NCBI GenBank assembly: GCA_018606725.1 | Contig: JAGYID010000017.1 | Location: forward strand, 1 to 37,566 | DNA length: 37,566 nucleotides | Direction: 5' to 3' | From: Acidobacteriota bacterium | GTDB lineage: Bacteria; Acidobacteriota; Polarisedimenticolia; Gp22-AA2 | Part shown: in pieces, positions 26,041-34,108 of the stretch | Position numbering within the stretch: the stretch's first letter is position 1 | Layout of the letters: each line of letters starts with the position of its first letter | Translations under genes and position numbers: made by a program | Notes under the pieces: model-generated | The model's input: only the letters and a program-made list of their open reading frames with translations | What the model was told of the DNA's origin: nothing | Database searches by the model: none

Positions 26041-26728
26041 TCGCTTCTTCAATGTCGCTCTGAGGCCGGCCGTAGTCTTCGGCAAGGGTCCCGAATGACT
26101 CCCCGGCAATCCACCGTTCGACCACCGTCGCCGTGGAAATGCGCGTTCCGGCGATGACCGGCCTGCCGAAAGCGATCCGGGGGTCGATGATCACGACCCT
26201 GGGGCTCGCCGGAGATTGATCGCGTCGCGTGAATGGGTAAAGGCGCGAGATCAGACCGGACGACTCGTCCCAGACGACGCGCCCGAGGTACATCTCCAGC
26301 ATTTCGCGCATGGCCAGCTGCCCGTCGCGCGAGACATTGATCAGCTCGGCGTAGTGTTCGACGAAGAGATCCAAACCGTCGGTGGCGAACCTGTGTTCGG
26401 CGAGCGGAGATTGACTCGCGGGTTTCATGTTCGTCGTGAGGTAGGTCAACGCCAACCGGACTTTCTGCAGCGAGACCTTGTGCTCGCGCCGCAGGGCATC
26501 GAGGACGTACGCCTCCGCGAGATTCAGGAACGACAACAGGCGTCGCTCCGGATCGGCGATGGCGATGACCGGTTTGAACCGGCGGCGGTGTCCCTTCTCG
26601 CCATAGGCCTGACCGAGGGTCCACGCGCGCAGTGTGGCCTGGGGCATTTGAAGATAACGGGCCGCCTCGACAAAGCCGTAGGCCGGCACGTTGCGTGGGT
26701 CTTTGCCGCCATAGATGTCGGGTTTCAC
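26015..26728 (-). CDS. VapB45-like antitoxin with MerR-type helix-turn-helix and DUF433
   Basis: A 237-residue protein. The N-terminus carries a MerR-like helix-turn-helix (YGFVEAARYLQMPQATLRAWTLG, about residues 15-37). A middle helical region follows (LLSFLNLAEAYVLDALRREHKVSLQKVRLALTYL), then a C-terminal DUF433 domain (PRVVIIDPRIAFGRPVIAGTRISTATVVERWIAGESFGTLAEDYG...IEEAIRWQ). Length and order match VapB45 antitoxins (about 239 residues), which pair with VapC45 PIN toxins. The start is GTG at 26728, chosen because a perfect GGAGGT lies seven bases upstream (26741-26736); an upstream in-frame start lacks this. The toxin frame downstream is destroyed, so the antitoxin is orphaned, yet it remains intact and may persist as a regulator or protect against another toxin. 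Confidence 0.82.
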   Translation of the reverse strand: MKPDIYGGKDPRNVPAYGFVEAARYLQMPQATLRAWTLGQAYGEKGHRRRFKPVIAIADPERRLLSFLNLAEAYVLDALRREHKVSLQKVRLALTYLTTNMKPASQSPLAEHRFATDGLDLFVEHYAELINVSRDGQLAMREMLEMYLGRVVWDESSGLISRLYPFTRRDQSPASPRVVIIDPRIAFGRPVIAGTRISTATVVERWIAGESFGTLAEDYGRPQSDIEEAIRWQHKAA

Positions 26729-26901
26729 GGCAGCCACCTCCGGAAGGGGCTGCATTCTAGCACGCGGCGCGCCGCCCCTTTCTGGCGGGCAGGGCGGCAC
26801 GGACCCGAGGTGGACTAAGATCCGCTCGTGTCGCTGCGCGGGCGCATTGACCGATGACACCCCAGGAGCGCGAGCCGGCATAATCCCCCGATGCCGAACG
26901 C

Positions 26902-28134
26902 ATGACCGCCGCCGCCATCATCTTCGGCCTGACCTACCTGGTCATCGGCCTGCAGCGGATCCCGAAGCTGCACCTGGGCCGGCCCGCCGGCGCTTTGCTC
27001 GGCGCCGTCGCCATGGTCGCCTGGGGCGTGCTCGATTTCGACGCCGCCAAGCGGGCGATCGACCTCGACACCATCCTGTTCCTGCTCGGGATGATGATCG
27101 TCCTCGCCTACCTCGAGCTGTCCGGGTTCTTCGAGGTGGTCGAGCGCCGCATCCTCGGCCTGGCGCACAGCGCCTGCGGCCTGTTGTGGCTGGTCGTCTT
27201 GTCGTCGGGCCTCCTGGCGGCGCTGTTCATGAACGACACCATCTGCCTGATGCTGACCCCCGTCGTCGTGCGGGTGACGCGCCGGCTGTCGCTGCCGCCG
27301 GCGCCGTACCTGATCGCGTTGGCGACTGCGTCGAACATCGGCTCGGTCGCCACCATCATCGGCAACCCGCAGAACGCGTTGATCGCGGTGCGCTCCGGCA
27401 TCGGCCTGCTGCCGTTCGCGGCGGCGTTGTGGCCGGTGGCGGCCGCCGGCCTCGTCCTCGACGGGCTGCTGCTCGCCTGGATCTACCGCCGCACCATCAC
27501 GGCGGCGCGGCTGGTCGTGCCACCGCCCCGGCAGCCGGGGGAGGTGCAGCGCGCCATGCTCGCCGCCTCGATGCTGGCCGGGGCCGGCATGGTGATCGCG
27601 CTGGCGTTCGGGGCGCACCCGGCCTCGGCGGCGATGAGCGCCGGTGCTGCGGTCGTGCTGGCCGGCGCGACACGGCCGCGGCGCGCCCTTCAAATGGTCG
27701 ACTGGAGCCTGCTGCTGTTCTTCGGCGGCCTGTTCGTGGTCATGCGCGCCGTCGAGCAGGCCGGGCTGGCGCACGGCGTCGTCGCGGGCATCGCCGGTCC
27801 GCTGGCCGCCGGCGGCCCCGAGGCCCTGGCCCGGATGGGGGCCGCGGTGACCATCCTGTCGCAGGCGGTCAGCAACGTCCCGGCGGTGATGCTGTTCGTG
27901 CCGACGATGGAGGCGCTGCCGCAAGCGACCGCGCACAGCCTGTGGCTCGGCCTGGCGGCGTTCGCGACGCTCGCCGGCAACCTGACGATCATCGGCTCGG
28001 TCGCCAACGTCATCGTCTTCGAGACCGCCCGCCGCGACGGGGTCCACGTCGGCTTCCTCGAGTACCTCAAGGTCGGCGCGCCGCTGACGCTCGCCACCCT
28101 CGCCCTCGCCTGGGCCGTTCTGAGCCTGCGCTGA
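26902..28134 (+). CDS. ion transporter of the ArsB/NhaD/SLC13-like (IT) superfamily
   Basis: A 410-residue polytopic membrane protein with about 10-11 helices. Family landmarks are IDLDTILFLLGMMIVLAYLELSGFFEVVERRIL, LAALFMNDTICLMLTPVVV (the conserved NDT/NDV re-entrant region), and ATASNIGSVATIIGNPQNALIA (the SNIGG/GNPQN motif of ArsB- and NhaD-type permeases). The second half repeats the pattern: SQAVSNVPAVMLFVP and NLTIIGSVANVIVFE. It could transport anions or act as a sodium/proton antiporter; no arsenic, phosphate or sulfate gene nearby decides this. The start ATG lies in a CGCATGACC context without a strong ribosome site. A promoter-like element in the gap beyond its end suggests the next gene is transcribed separately. 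Confidence 0.87.
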   Translation: MTAAAIIFGLTYLVIGLQRIPKLHLGRPAGALLGAVAMVAWGVLDFDAAKRAIDLDTILFLLGMMIVLAYLELSGFFEVVERRILGLAHSACGLLWLVVLSSGLLAALFMNDTICLMLTPVVVRVTRRLSLPPAPYLIALATASNIGSVATIIGNPQNALIAVRSGIGLLPFAAALWPVAAAGLVLDGLLLAWIYRRTITAARLVVPPPRQPGEVQRAMLAASMLAGAGMVIALAFGAHPASAAMSAGAAVVLAGATRPRRALQMVDWSLLLFFGGLFVVMRAVEQAGLAHGVVAGIAGPLAAGGPEALARMGAAVTILSQAVSNVPAVMLFVPTMEALPQATAHSLWLGLAAFATLAGNLTIIGSVANVIVFETARRDGVHVGFLEYLKVGAPLTLATLALAWAVLSLR

Positions 28135-28149
28135 CGGCCCGCTGCCGCA

Positions 28150-28179
28150 TTGACAGCCTTCTCCGAAACCCGCTAGATT
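28150..28179 (+). promoter_or_regulatory. promoter for the aldehyde dehydrogenase gene
   Basis: A perfect -35 TTGACA (28150-28155), an 18-bp spacer and TAGATT (28174-28179, four of six matches) lie 30 bp before the dehydrogenase start, leaving room for a short leader with the GGGAGG ribosome site. It is one of the clearest sigma-70-like promoters in the window. Confidence 0.6.
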
Positions 28180-28209
28180 GCCGGATCTCATCGGGATCGG
28201 GAGGTTTTG

Positions 28210-29682
28210 ATGGAGACCTGGAAGAACTACATCGACGGCAAATTCGCCGACGCCGCGAGCGGCAGGACCTACGACGCGCTCAACCCGGCGACGGGCGAGG
28301 TCCTGGCGAAAGTGCCGCAGAGCGACGCGCCGGACGTCGACCGGGCGGTGAAGGCGGCGCGGCGGGCGTTCGACACCGGGGGCTGGCCGGAGACCTCGGC
28401 GCGCGAGCGCGGCCGGATCCTGTTCCGGATCGCCGCCTGGGTGCGGGCCAACGCCGAGCGGCTCGCGACGCTGGAGACCCTCAACAACGGCAAGCCGCTG
28501 GCGGAGGCGGAGGGGGACGTCGCCGACGCCGCCTTCTGCTTCGAGTACTACGGCGGGCTGGCGACCAAGATCCACGGCGAGGTCCTGGCGGTGCCCGGCA
28601 AGGCGTTCGCGATGACGCTGCGCGAGCCGGTCGGCGTCGCCGGTCTGATCGTGCCGTGGAACTACCCGATCATGATGGCGGTGCAGAAGGTGGCGCCGGC
28701 GATCGCCGCCGGCTGCGCCAGCATCCTGAAGCCGGCCCGGCCGACGCCGGTCACCATGCTGGAGATGGCGAAGGGGTTCGCCGAGTGCGGCCTGCCGCCC
28801 GGCGTCGTCAACGTGCTGAGCGGCCCCGGCAGCAGCATCGGATCGGCGCTCGTCAAGCACCCCGGCGTCGACAAGATCTCGTTCACCGGCAGCGGCGACG
28901 TCGGCCGGGAGATCATGCGCGAGGGGGCCGCGACCCTCAAGCGCGTGTCGCTCGAGTTGGGCGGCAAGTCGCCCAACATCTTCTTCGCCGATGCCGATTT
29001 CGAGGCGGCCGTCGAAGGGGCGCTGTTCGGCGTCTTCATCAACCAGGGTGAGGTCTGCTCGGCCGGCAGCCGCGTCCTCATCCAGCGTCCGATCTACAGG
29101 AAAATGCTGGACGCCATGGTCGAGAAAGCGAAGAAGATCCGGCTCGGCCCCGGCATCGACCGGGAGACCAAGATGGGGCCGCTGGTCAACCAGGAGCAGT
29201 ACGACAAGGTGCTGTCGTACATCGAGATCGGCCGGAAGGAGGCGAAGCTGGCGCTGGGCGGCTCGCCGGTGAGCGGACTCCCGAAGGGGTGCGAGAAGGG
29301 ATTCTTCGTGACGCCGGCGATCTTCTACGACGTCGACAACGCGGCCCGCATCGCCCGCGAGGAAATCTTCGGGCCGGTGATGTCGGTGATTCCCTTCGAC
29401 GACGAGGAGGACGCCTACCGCATCGCCAACGACACGCCGTTCGGGTTGGCCGCGGCGCTGTGGAGCCGCGACCACTTCAAGGTCATGCGCGCCATCAAGC
29501 GGCTGCGCGCCGGCATCGTCTGGGTGAATCACATGCAGCCGGCGATGGTCGAGGCGCCATGGGGCGGCTTCAAGCAGTCCGGGTTCGGGCGCGAGCTCGG
29601 GACCTACGGCCTGGACGAGTTCACCGAGGTCAAGCAGGTTTACATGAACCTCGACGAGAAGCCGATCGGCTGGTACAAGTAG
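28210..29682 (+). CDS. NAD(P)-dependent aldehyde dehydrogenase, betaine-aldehyde type
   Basis: A 490-residue aldehyde dehydrogenase. Catalytic Cys283 is in NQGEVCSAGSR, and the general base Glu249 in LELGGKSPNI. The substrate-shaping block PWNYPIMMAVQKVAPAIAAGC and FTGSGDVGREIM (nucleotide site) are also present. The motif order and the EVCSAGSR sequence are closest to ALDH9/betaine-aldehyde and gamma-aminobutyraldehyde dehydrogenases, so the aldehyde may be an amino-aldehyde; that is inference. Unlike the mmsA product in this window it has the Glu base, so it hydrolyses its thioester rather than using CoA. The ATG at 28210 is preferred over the in-frame TTG three bases earlier because of the GGGAGG spacing. 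It has its own promoter and no partner gene. Confidence 0.88.
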   Translation: METWKNYIDGKFADAASGRTYDALNPATGEVLAKVPQSDAPDVDRAVKAARRAFDTGGWPETSARERGRILFRIAAWVRANAERLATLETLNNGKPLAEAEGDVADAAFCFEYYGGLATKIHGEVLAVPGKAFAMTLREPVGVAGLIVPWNYPIMMAVQKVAPAIAAGCASILKPARPTPVTMLEMAKGFAECGLPPGVVNVLSGPGSSIGSALVKHPGVDKISFTGSGDVGREIMREGAATLKRVSLELGGKSPNIFFADADFEAAVEGALFGVFINQGEVCSAGSRVLIQRPIYRKMLDAMVEKAKKIRLGPGIDRETKMGPLVNQEQYDKVLSYIEIGRKEAKLALGGSPVSGLPKGCEKGFFVTPAIFYDVDNAARIAREEIFGPVMSVIPFDDEEDAYRIANDTPFGLAAALWSRDHFKVMRAIKRLRAGIVWVNHMQPAMVEAPWGGFKQSGFGRELGTYGLDEFTEVKQVYMNLDEKPIGWYK

Positions 29683-29791
29683 GGCGCAACGCCCCGTTCG
29701 CGGCTCCTTGACCTAAGGGGCACGTTCGGGCCTGTCCCGTGGTAAAGTTCCGGCGGTTTTCGTCGAATCGCCCCAAAACTCGGAGGTGCAG

Positions 29792-30064
29792 ATGGCCGCA
29801 AAGAAAGGTCGCAAGCCCAGTGCCGCATTCATGAAGGCGATGACTCCCAGCGAAGCGTTGGCGGAGGTCATCGGCGCGAAGGCGCTGCCGCGGACCCAGG
29901 TGACCAAGAAGCTGTGGGAGTACATCAAGAAGAACAAGCTTCAAGACAGCAAGAACCGCCGGAACATCAATGCCGACGCGAAGCTGAAGAAGGTGTTCGG
30001 CGGCAAGGGCACCGTCAACATGTTCGAGATGACCCGGCTGGTGAACAAGCACCTGAAGGACTAG
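29792..30064 (+). CDS. SWIB/MDM2 domain protein
   Basis: A 90-residue, strongly basic protein. After a Lys-rich leader (AAKKGRKPSAAFMK) almost the whole chain is a SWIB/MDM2 fold: MTPSEALAEVIGAKALPRTQVTKKLWEYIKKNKLQDSKNRRNINADAKLKKVFGGKGTVNMFEMTRLVNKHL. The pattern LPRTQVTKKLWEYIKKNKLQD is diagnostic. In eukaryotes this domain occurs in SWI/SNF subunits; bacterial stand-alone forms occur in Chlamydiae, Planctomycetes, Acidobacteriota and others, and are thought to act on chromosome structure, though this is poorly tested. The ATG at 29792 follows GGAGGT at 29782-29787; a GTG six bases earlier is in frame but overlaps that site. A strong hairpin lies about 90 bp downstream. Confidence 0.9.
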   Translation: MAAKKGRKPSAAFMKAMTPSEALAEVIGAKALPRTQVTKKLWEYIKKNKLQDSKNRRNINADAKLKKVFGGKGTVNMFEMTRLVNKHLKD

Positions 30065-30150
30065 TTCCAGCGCCAGGCCGCGCGACCGTCCCGCCCGCCC
30101 GAGGGCGCACGCCGGTGCGCTGGCCGGACTCCTGACCGGCGACCATCCTT

Positions 30151-30200
30151 CCCCTCCCGCCGGGGACCGCGACGCGTCCCGGCGGGAGGGGATTCTGCTT
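30151..30200 (+). terminator. strong hairpin terminator after the SWIB gene
   Basis: CCCCTCCCGCCGGGGAC (30151-30167) pairs with GTCCCGGCGGGAGGGG (30176-30191) over 16 bp with one bulged G and an 8-nt loop. ATTCTGCTT follows, only moderately T-rich. It separates the SWIB gene from the Yip1-family gene. The stem is very stable; the weak T-run leaves some doubt on whether it ends transcription alone. Confidence 0.6.
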
Positions 30201-30238
30201 CCGGGCATACCCCGGTCGCAGAGATCGAAGGAGGTCGA

Positions 30239-31003
30239 GTGGACGATCGTCCCGACACCCCGCCGGACGGGCCTCCGCCCGCCTACCCCCCGTCCTTCGA
30301 CCCGCCGCCCCCGCCGGCCTTTGTCTTCGCACCGCCGGTGCCGATGGACGATGGCCCTCTGGTGCCTTGGGTCCACATCTGGACCCGGCCGCGGGCGGTG
30401 GTTCGAAGCATCCTGCGCACCGACCCGTCGCGCGGCACCTGGTCGCTGCCGCTGCTGTCGGGGCTGGTGCAGGGGACCTTCTTCGGCCTCTACGCCGCCG
30501 CCCGGGCCGAGGAGCAGTTCGGCTTCAGCCATGCCCTGGTCCTGCCGTTCGGGCTGGCCGCCGGTCTCGCCTTCGCGCCATTGCTGAGCGTGCTGTTCCT
30601 CAACCTCAACGCGCTCCTGGTTCAATGGACGGGTAAATGGCTGGGCGGCAGGGGCGATTTCGCCTCGGTGCGCACCGGGCTCGCCTGGTCCCTGGTGCCG
30701 GGAATCTGGGCGGCGCTTCTCTGGCTGCCGCGTCTGGCGCTGCTGGGGGGTCAGGCCTTCCAGACCGAGCCGCCGAACCTGGAGGGCGACTTCGCCGCCG
30801 GCGCCTTTCTGGGGATCCTCGGACTGTGCCAGGCGGTCATCGGCGTGTGGGCCCTTGCCATCCTCTGCAAGTGCATCGGCGAGGCGCACGGAATCTCGGC
30901 CTGGCGCGGACTCTGGGCCCAGATCCTGGCGCTGCTCATTCCCTGCCTGGCGGTGGGGCTCGTGACCGTCGCCGTCCTGGCGCTGGTCATGGGGCGGGGA
31001 TAA
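30239..31003 (+). CDS. Yip1-family membrane protein with Pro-rich N-terminus
   Basis: A 254-residue membrane protein. Residues 1-40 are a cytoplasmic Pro-rich tail (PPDGPPPAYPP, DPPPPPAF). WVHIWTRPRAVVRSILRTDP is the typical entry to a bacterial Yip1 domain. Five hydrophobic helices follow (for example LPLLSGLVQGTFFGLYAA, HALVLPFGLAAGLAFAPLLSVLFLNL, LVPGIWAALLWLPRLALLG, FLGILGLCQAVIGVWALAILCKCIG, ILALLIPCLAVGLVTVAVLALVM). The start is GTG at 30239, fixed by a full AAGGAGGT (30228-30235) just upstream. Bacterial Yip1 proteins have no established function. It is convergent with the aminotransferase gene. Confidence 0.8.
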   Translation: MDDRPDTPPDGPPPAYPPSFDPPPPPAFVFAPPVPMDDGPLVPWVHIWTRPRAVVRSILRTDPSRGTWSLPLLSGLVQGTFFGLYAAARAEEQFGFSHALVLPFGLAAGLAFAPLLSVLFLNLNALLVQWTGKWLGGRGDFASVRTGLAWSLVPGIWAALLWLPRLALLGGQAFQTEPPNLEGDFAAGAFLGILGLCQAVIGVWALAILCKCIGEAHGISAWRGLWAQILALLIPCLAVGLVTVAVLALVMGRG

Positions 31004-31033
31004 CAGAGCGGGTCGATCGCCCGGGCCGGAGCG

Positions 31034-31065
31034 GCCGCACGGCCCCTCTTTAGGAGCCGTGCGGC
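31034..31065. terminator. bidirectional hairpin between convergent genes
   Basis: GCCGCACGGC (31034-31043) and GCCGTGCGGC (31056-31065) form a perfect 10-bp stem around the AT-richer loop CCCTCTTTAGGA. It sits 30 bp after the Yip1-family gene and about 48 bp after the convergent aminotransferase gene. T-runs are weak on both sides, so the call rests on stem and position. Confidence 0.5.
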
Positions 31066-31091
31066 GCGGCCGGTCGGTCTTTCGGAATCGC

Positions 31092-31110
31092 CGGCCGGGC
31101 TTGCCGGCCG
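31092..31110. terminator. second hairpin beside the aminotransferase stop
   Basis: CGGCCGG (31092-31098) and CCGGCCG (31104-31110) form a perfect 7-bp stem with a 5-nt loop, two bases from the stop of the minus-strand aminotransferase gene. It may add to termination from that side. In DNA this GC-rich a 7-bp hairpin can occur by chance. Confidence 0.35.
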
Positions 31111-31112
31111 AC

Positions 31113-32450
31113 CTACAGCGCCTTGAGCAGCGGCGCGACCTTCTGGAACGCCTTCAAGTGCGCCTCGACGTCGGCGTCGGTGTGCTGCACGCTGATCGTC
31201 CACTGCTCGTCGGGACCCGGCGGTTGCGGGATGATCCCCTCGCACAGCATCGCCAGGTACCAGGCGTGCGACATCCGCTTGTCGAGCACCACCCAGTCGC
31301 GGTAGTTCTTGATCACGTCCTTCTTGAAGTTGATGGTGCCCATCGAGCCGACGCCGTTGGCGTATGCCGGCAGCTTGTGCTCCCGGATGATGGCGCTGTA
31401 ACCGTCCACCAGCTTGCGGTTGAGGGCGAACACCCGCTTGTAGGCTTCCGGCGTGAAGATCTCCTTGAGGCACGCCTCGGCCGCGGCCAGGGTGATCGGG
31501 TTGCTGGCGTACGTGCCGACGTGGATGACCCGCAGCGAGTTCAGCTCTTCCATGATCTCGGAGGAGGCGCCGAACGCCGCCAGCGGCATGCCGCCGCCGA
31601 TCGCCTTGGCCAGGACGGTGATGTCCGGCTTGACTTTGTAATACTCGGTGGCGCCGCCGGGCGCGATCTTCACCCCCGTCTTGACCTCGTCGAAGATCAG
31701 CAGGGCCTGATGCTCATCGCACAGCCTGCGGAGCCCCGGCAGGAAGTCCGGGTCCGGCTCGGCCACCCCCATGTTGAGCATGATCGGCTCGACGATGAGG
31801 CAGGCGACCTGGTTGATGTTCTCCTCGAACCGGGCCCGCACCGTGTCGAGGTCGTTGAAGGTCGCGATCAGGGTGTGGGCGTAGGACTCGGCCGGGATGC
31901 CCTCGCTCGCCGGCACCGGGCGCGGCTTCTTCACGCTGCCGGTCCTGTGAAGCGGCGGCTTGCCGCTGACCAGGACGGTGTCGTGGGCGCCATGGTACGC
32001 CCCCTCGAACTTGATGACCTTGGACCGGCCGGTGTAGCCGCGCGCCAGCCGGATGGCGTGCATGGTCGCCTCGGTCCCGGAGTTCGAATACCGCCACTGC
32101 TCCTGGCCGAACCGGGCCCGCAGCTCCCTGGCGACGGACGCCTCCAGGCGGTGCTGCATCGCGTGCAGCGTCCCCTTCTTCGCCTGGGTCTCGATCGCCT
32201 TGACGATCACCGGATGGGCGTGGCCGACCAGCAGCGCGCCGAAGGCGTTGCCGAAGTCGATGTACTTGTTGCCGTCCGCATCGGTGATGGTCGATCCCTT
32301 CGCCTCTTCGATGAAGATCGGATTGGGGTCGACCACCCGGAAATTGGAGGACACGCCGCGCGGCAGCAGAGTCTTGGCTTCGTTGTGCAGCTCCCGCGAC
32401 TTCTTCGTGCGCTCTGAATAACGGCTTACGATGGCGTCAAAACCCGACAT
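31113..32450 (-). CDS. class III PLP aminotransferase, glutamate-1-semialdehyde aminomutase-like
   Basis: A 445-residue PLP enzyme close to glutamate-1-semialdehyde 2,1-aminomutase in layout: ELHNEAKTLLPRGVSSNFR, DADGNKYIDFGNAFGALLVGHAHP, YSNSGTEATMHAIRLARGYTGRSKVIKFEGAYHG, LLIFDEVKTGVKIAPGG (Asp254) and Lys282 in VLAKAIGGGMPLAAFG. It resembles the broad HemL-like group more than authentic HemL, whose equivalents read DEVMTGFR and GKVIGGG. A tetrapyrrole role is therefore not certain, and a transaminase or aminomutase in secondary metabolism is possible. The ATG at 32450 follows GGGAGGTG; the longer open frame upstream lacks homology. It is monocistronic, separated from the upstream gene by a terminator. 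Confidence 0.85.
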   Translation of the reverse strand: MSGFDAIVSRYSERTKKSRELHNEAKTLLPRGVSSNFRVVDPNPIFIEEAKGSTITDADGNKYIDFGNAFGALLVGHAHPVIVKAIETQAKKGTLHAMQHRLEASVARELRARFGQEQWRYSNSGTEATMHAIRLARGYTGRSKVIKFEGAYHGAHDTVLVSGKPPLHRTGSVKKPRPVPASEGIPAESYAHTLIATFNDLDTVRARFEENINQVACLIVEPIMLNMGVAEPDPDFLPGLRRLCDEHQALLIFDEVKTGVKIAPGGATEYYKVKPDITVLAKAIGGGMPLAAFGASSEIMEELNSLRVIHVGTYASNPITLAAAEACLKEIFTPEAYKRVFALNRKLVDGYSAIIREHKLPAYANGVGSMGTINFKKDVIKNYRDWVVLDKRMSHAWYLAMLCEGIIPQPPGPDEQWTISVQHTDADVEAHLKAFQKVAPLLKAL

Positions 32451-32812
32451 GATGCGTTCACCTCCCACCGCCGCACGCCCGGGACGGCAGTGTCGCCGGG
32501 CGTTCCGAACGGCCCGCGGGGCGAGGCCCCGGGCACTATCGGTTGGTCTGCGGTTGTCCGCGAAGTCTATCACGGGCAAAGGAAAACCCGGAAGCGACTG
32601 CGGCGCAGCGCGCCGCCCCGGGTGGACGACATCCGGGAGCTTCCGGGTTCGGTGGCCTGCTGGCATTCCTCAGGCGGGAACCCAGCGCCGGCCCGATGAC
32701 CTACGTGGACCGCCTAAGTGACAGGCACCTCACGGGTCCGAATTCTCGGGCAACCACAACTGTCATATTTCATCTGCTGGACCACCTCCTTCCTCGTGTA
32801 CCGGCGAATCTA
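32451..32812. other. 362-bp gap with terminator, no gene
   Basis: The right half holds the end of the DCC-fusion operon and its terminator hairpin (32578-32649). The left half must hold the promoter of the aminotransferase gene and its GGGAGG ribosome site. No frame here has family-like sequence. Confidence 0.5.
32578..32649 (-). terminator. branched intrinsic terminator for the DCC-fusion operon
   Basis: On the minus strand AACCCGGAAGC (32649-32639) pairs with GCTTCCGGGTT (32595-32585) over 11 bp and is followed at once by TTCCTTT, a T-rich run. The enclosed 43 nt can form two further hairpins: CCCGG/CCGGG (32637-32617) and GCGGCGC/GCGCCGC (32616-32600, 3-nt loop). The result is a three-way junction. 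The position, about 165 bp past the DCC-fusion gene stop, fits a terminator. Confidence 0.55.
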
Positions 32813-34108
32813 CTACCGGGACGCGGAGGCGGCAAGAGGCTCGGCGGCGGGATGGTCGACCGGCTCGGAGGCGGGCGCGGTCCCTGGCGCGGGGCCGGTG
32901 AACCTGAACATCTCATCGCCGAACGGCGCGTCGAAGCGGATGTCGGAGTATTCGACAACCAGCTCGATCGCGCCGATCGCGCCGGTGACGTCCGAGGCGT
33001 GCGTCTCGCGGCGGGTCGCCACCCGCAGACCGTCGAAACGGCGGTGATCCGACCACAGCGTGACGAGATAGGCCCCGTCCTCGGCGCGATACGAATGGAC
33101 GCGATCGACGAGGTGGTTGAGCCGGTCGAAGTAGAAGTCCCACCAGTCGGGCGGCCCGGTGGTCTCCTTGTCGGCGAAGGTCAGCCGCACCACGTCGCAC
33201 GGCCCGGCCGGCACGCGCCCCGCGGACGGCGGCGTGCGCTCGGCGCGGATCTCCAGGCGGACGTCCGGGTCCAGCAGCGCCCACGGCTGCAAAAACGTCC
33301 AGCGGGCGATCCGGGTGTAGGCCTTCGGGAAGCCGAGGCTCGCCGGGTCGGTGACCGGCAGGCCGCCGCGCAACACCTCGACCGCGTCGCCGTCGAGTCG
33401 CACCGTCTGGAACACCGGCCCATCGAGATCTTCGATGTAGGCCTGCGCCTCGCCCCCCAGCTTCAGCCGATGAATCTGGTGCGACTCCTTCTGGGGGACA
33501 TTCTGCCCGCCGAAGAATTCCAGCCGGTAGCGGTACTCGACATTGCGCCGCGCCGACCACTCCACGTACCCGCCGTACACCTTGAGGGCGGCGGCCACGA
33601 TCTCCGCCGACGCCGGGTCGGCGTTGGACTCGAGCATCCGGCTCACCGGGTCCGGCTCCTGCGTGCCACAGGCCGCCTGCATCAGGCCCGCAAGGACGAA
33701 GCCCAGCAGCGCGACCAGCGCCCCGGGGGGCGGCAGCCGGCACCCGCGCGCCGCGCAGGACAGCCGGTAGCGCCGCGCGGCGACCCATCCGTAGATCATC
33801 CTGGCGACGGCCGGCGCGCCGGGGATACGGTAGAGCCAGGTGACCCATCCCATGCCGCGCAGCACCGGGAACAGGACGCGCCACCCGTCCGACCCCTTGT
33901 GGACGCGCCTCTCCGGGTCGTAGACCCACATCCGCTTCAACGCATCGTCGCGGTCGAGGTCCGGGAAGCGGGCCGCGACCGATGGGTCATGCACCGACAG
34001 CCATTCGATCCGGCCGTCGCGGTCGCGCGGTGCCATGCGCTCCTTCCAGCGGGTGCAGAACCCGCAGTCGCCGTCGTACAGGACCACGTGGCGGCGGCCG
34101 TCGCTCAC
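32813..34108 (-). CDS. DCC (DUF393) thioredoxin-like domain fused to a lipoprotein-like domain
   Basis: A 431-residue fusion. Residues 7-125 are a DCC family domain, named for the motif YDGDCGFC (Cys15 and Cys18), a thioredoxin-like redox module: HVVLYDGDCGFCTRWKERMAP and later YRIPGAPAVARMIYGWVAARRYRLSC. Residues 129-147 are a hydrophobic segment ending in a lipobox-like LMQAAC (Cys147). The remaining 280 residues look like a LolA/RseB-type outer-membrane lipoprotein domain (EYRYRLEFFGG, IHRLKLGGEAQAYIE, DWWDFYFDRLNHLVDRV). No start codon lies between the two parts in frame, so one chain is predicted, with the DCC part cytoplasmic and the rest periplasmic. The start is GTG at 34108, overlapping the stop of the upstream gene (34105-34108). 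Confidence 0.75.
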   Translation of the reverse strand: MSDGRRHVVLYDGDCGFCTRWKERMAPRDRDGRIEWLSVHDPSVAARFPDLDRDDALKRMWVYDPERRVHKGSDGWRVLFPVLRGMGWVTWLYRIPGAPAVARMIYGWVAARRYRLSCAARGCRLPPPGALVALLGFVLAGLMQAACGTQEPDPVSRMLESNADPASAEIVAAALKVYGGYVEWSARRNVEYRYRLEFFGGQNVPQKESHQIHRLKLGGEAQAYIEDLDGPVFQTVRLDGDAVEVLRGGLPVTDPASLGFPKAYTRIARWTFLQPWALLDPDVRLEIRAERTPPSAGRVPAGPCDVVRLTFADKETTGPPDWWDFYFDRLNHLVDRVHSYRAEDGAYLVTLWSDHRRFDGLRVATRRETHASDVTGAIGAIELVVEYSDIRFDAPFGDEMFRFTGPAPGTAPASEPVDHPAAEPLAASASR

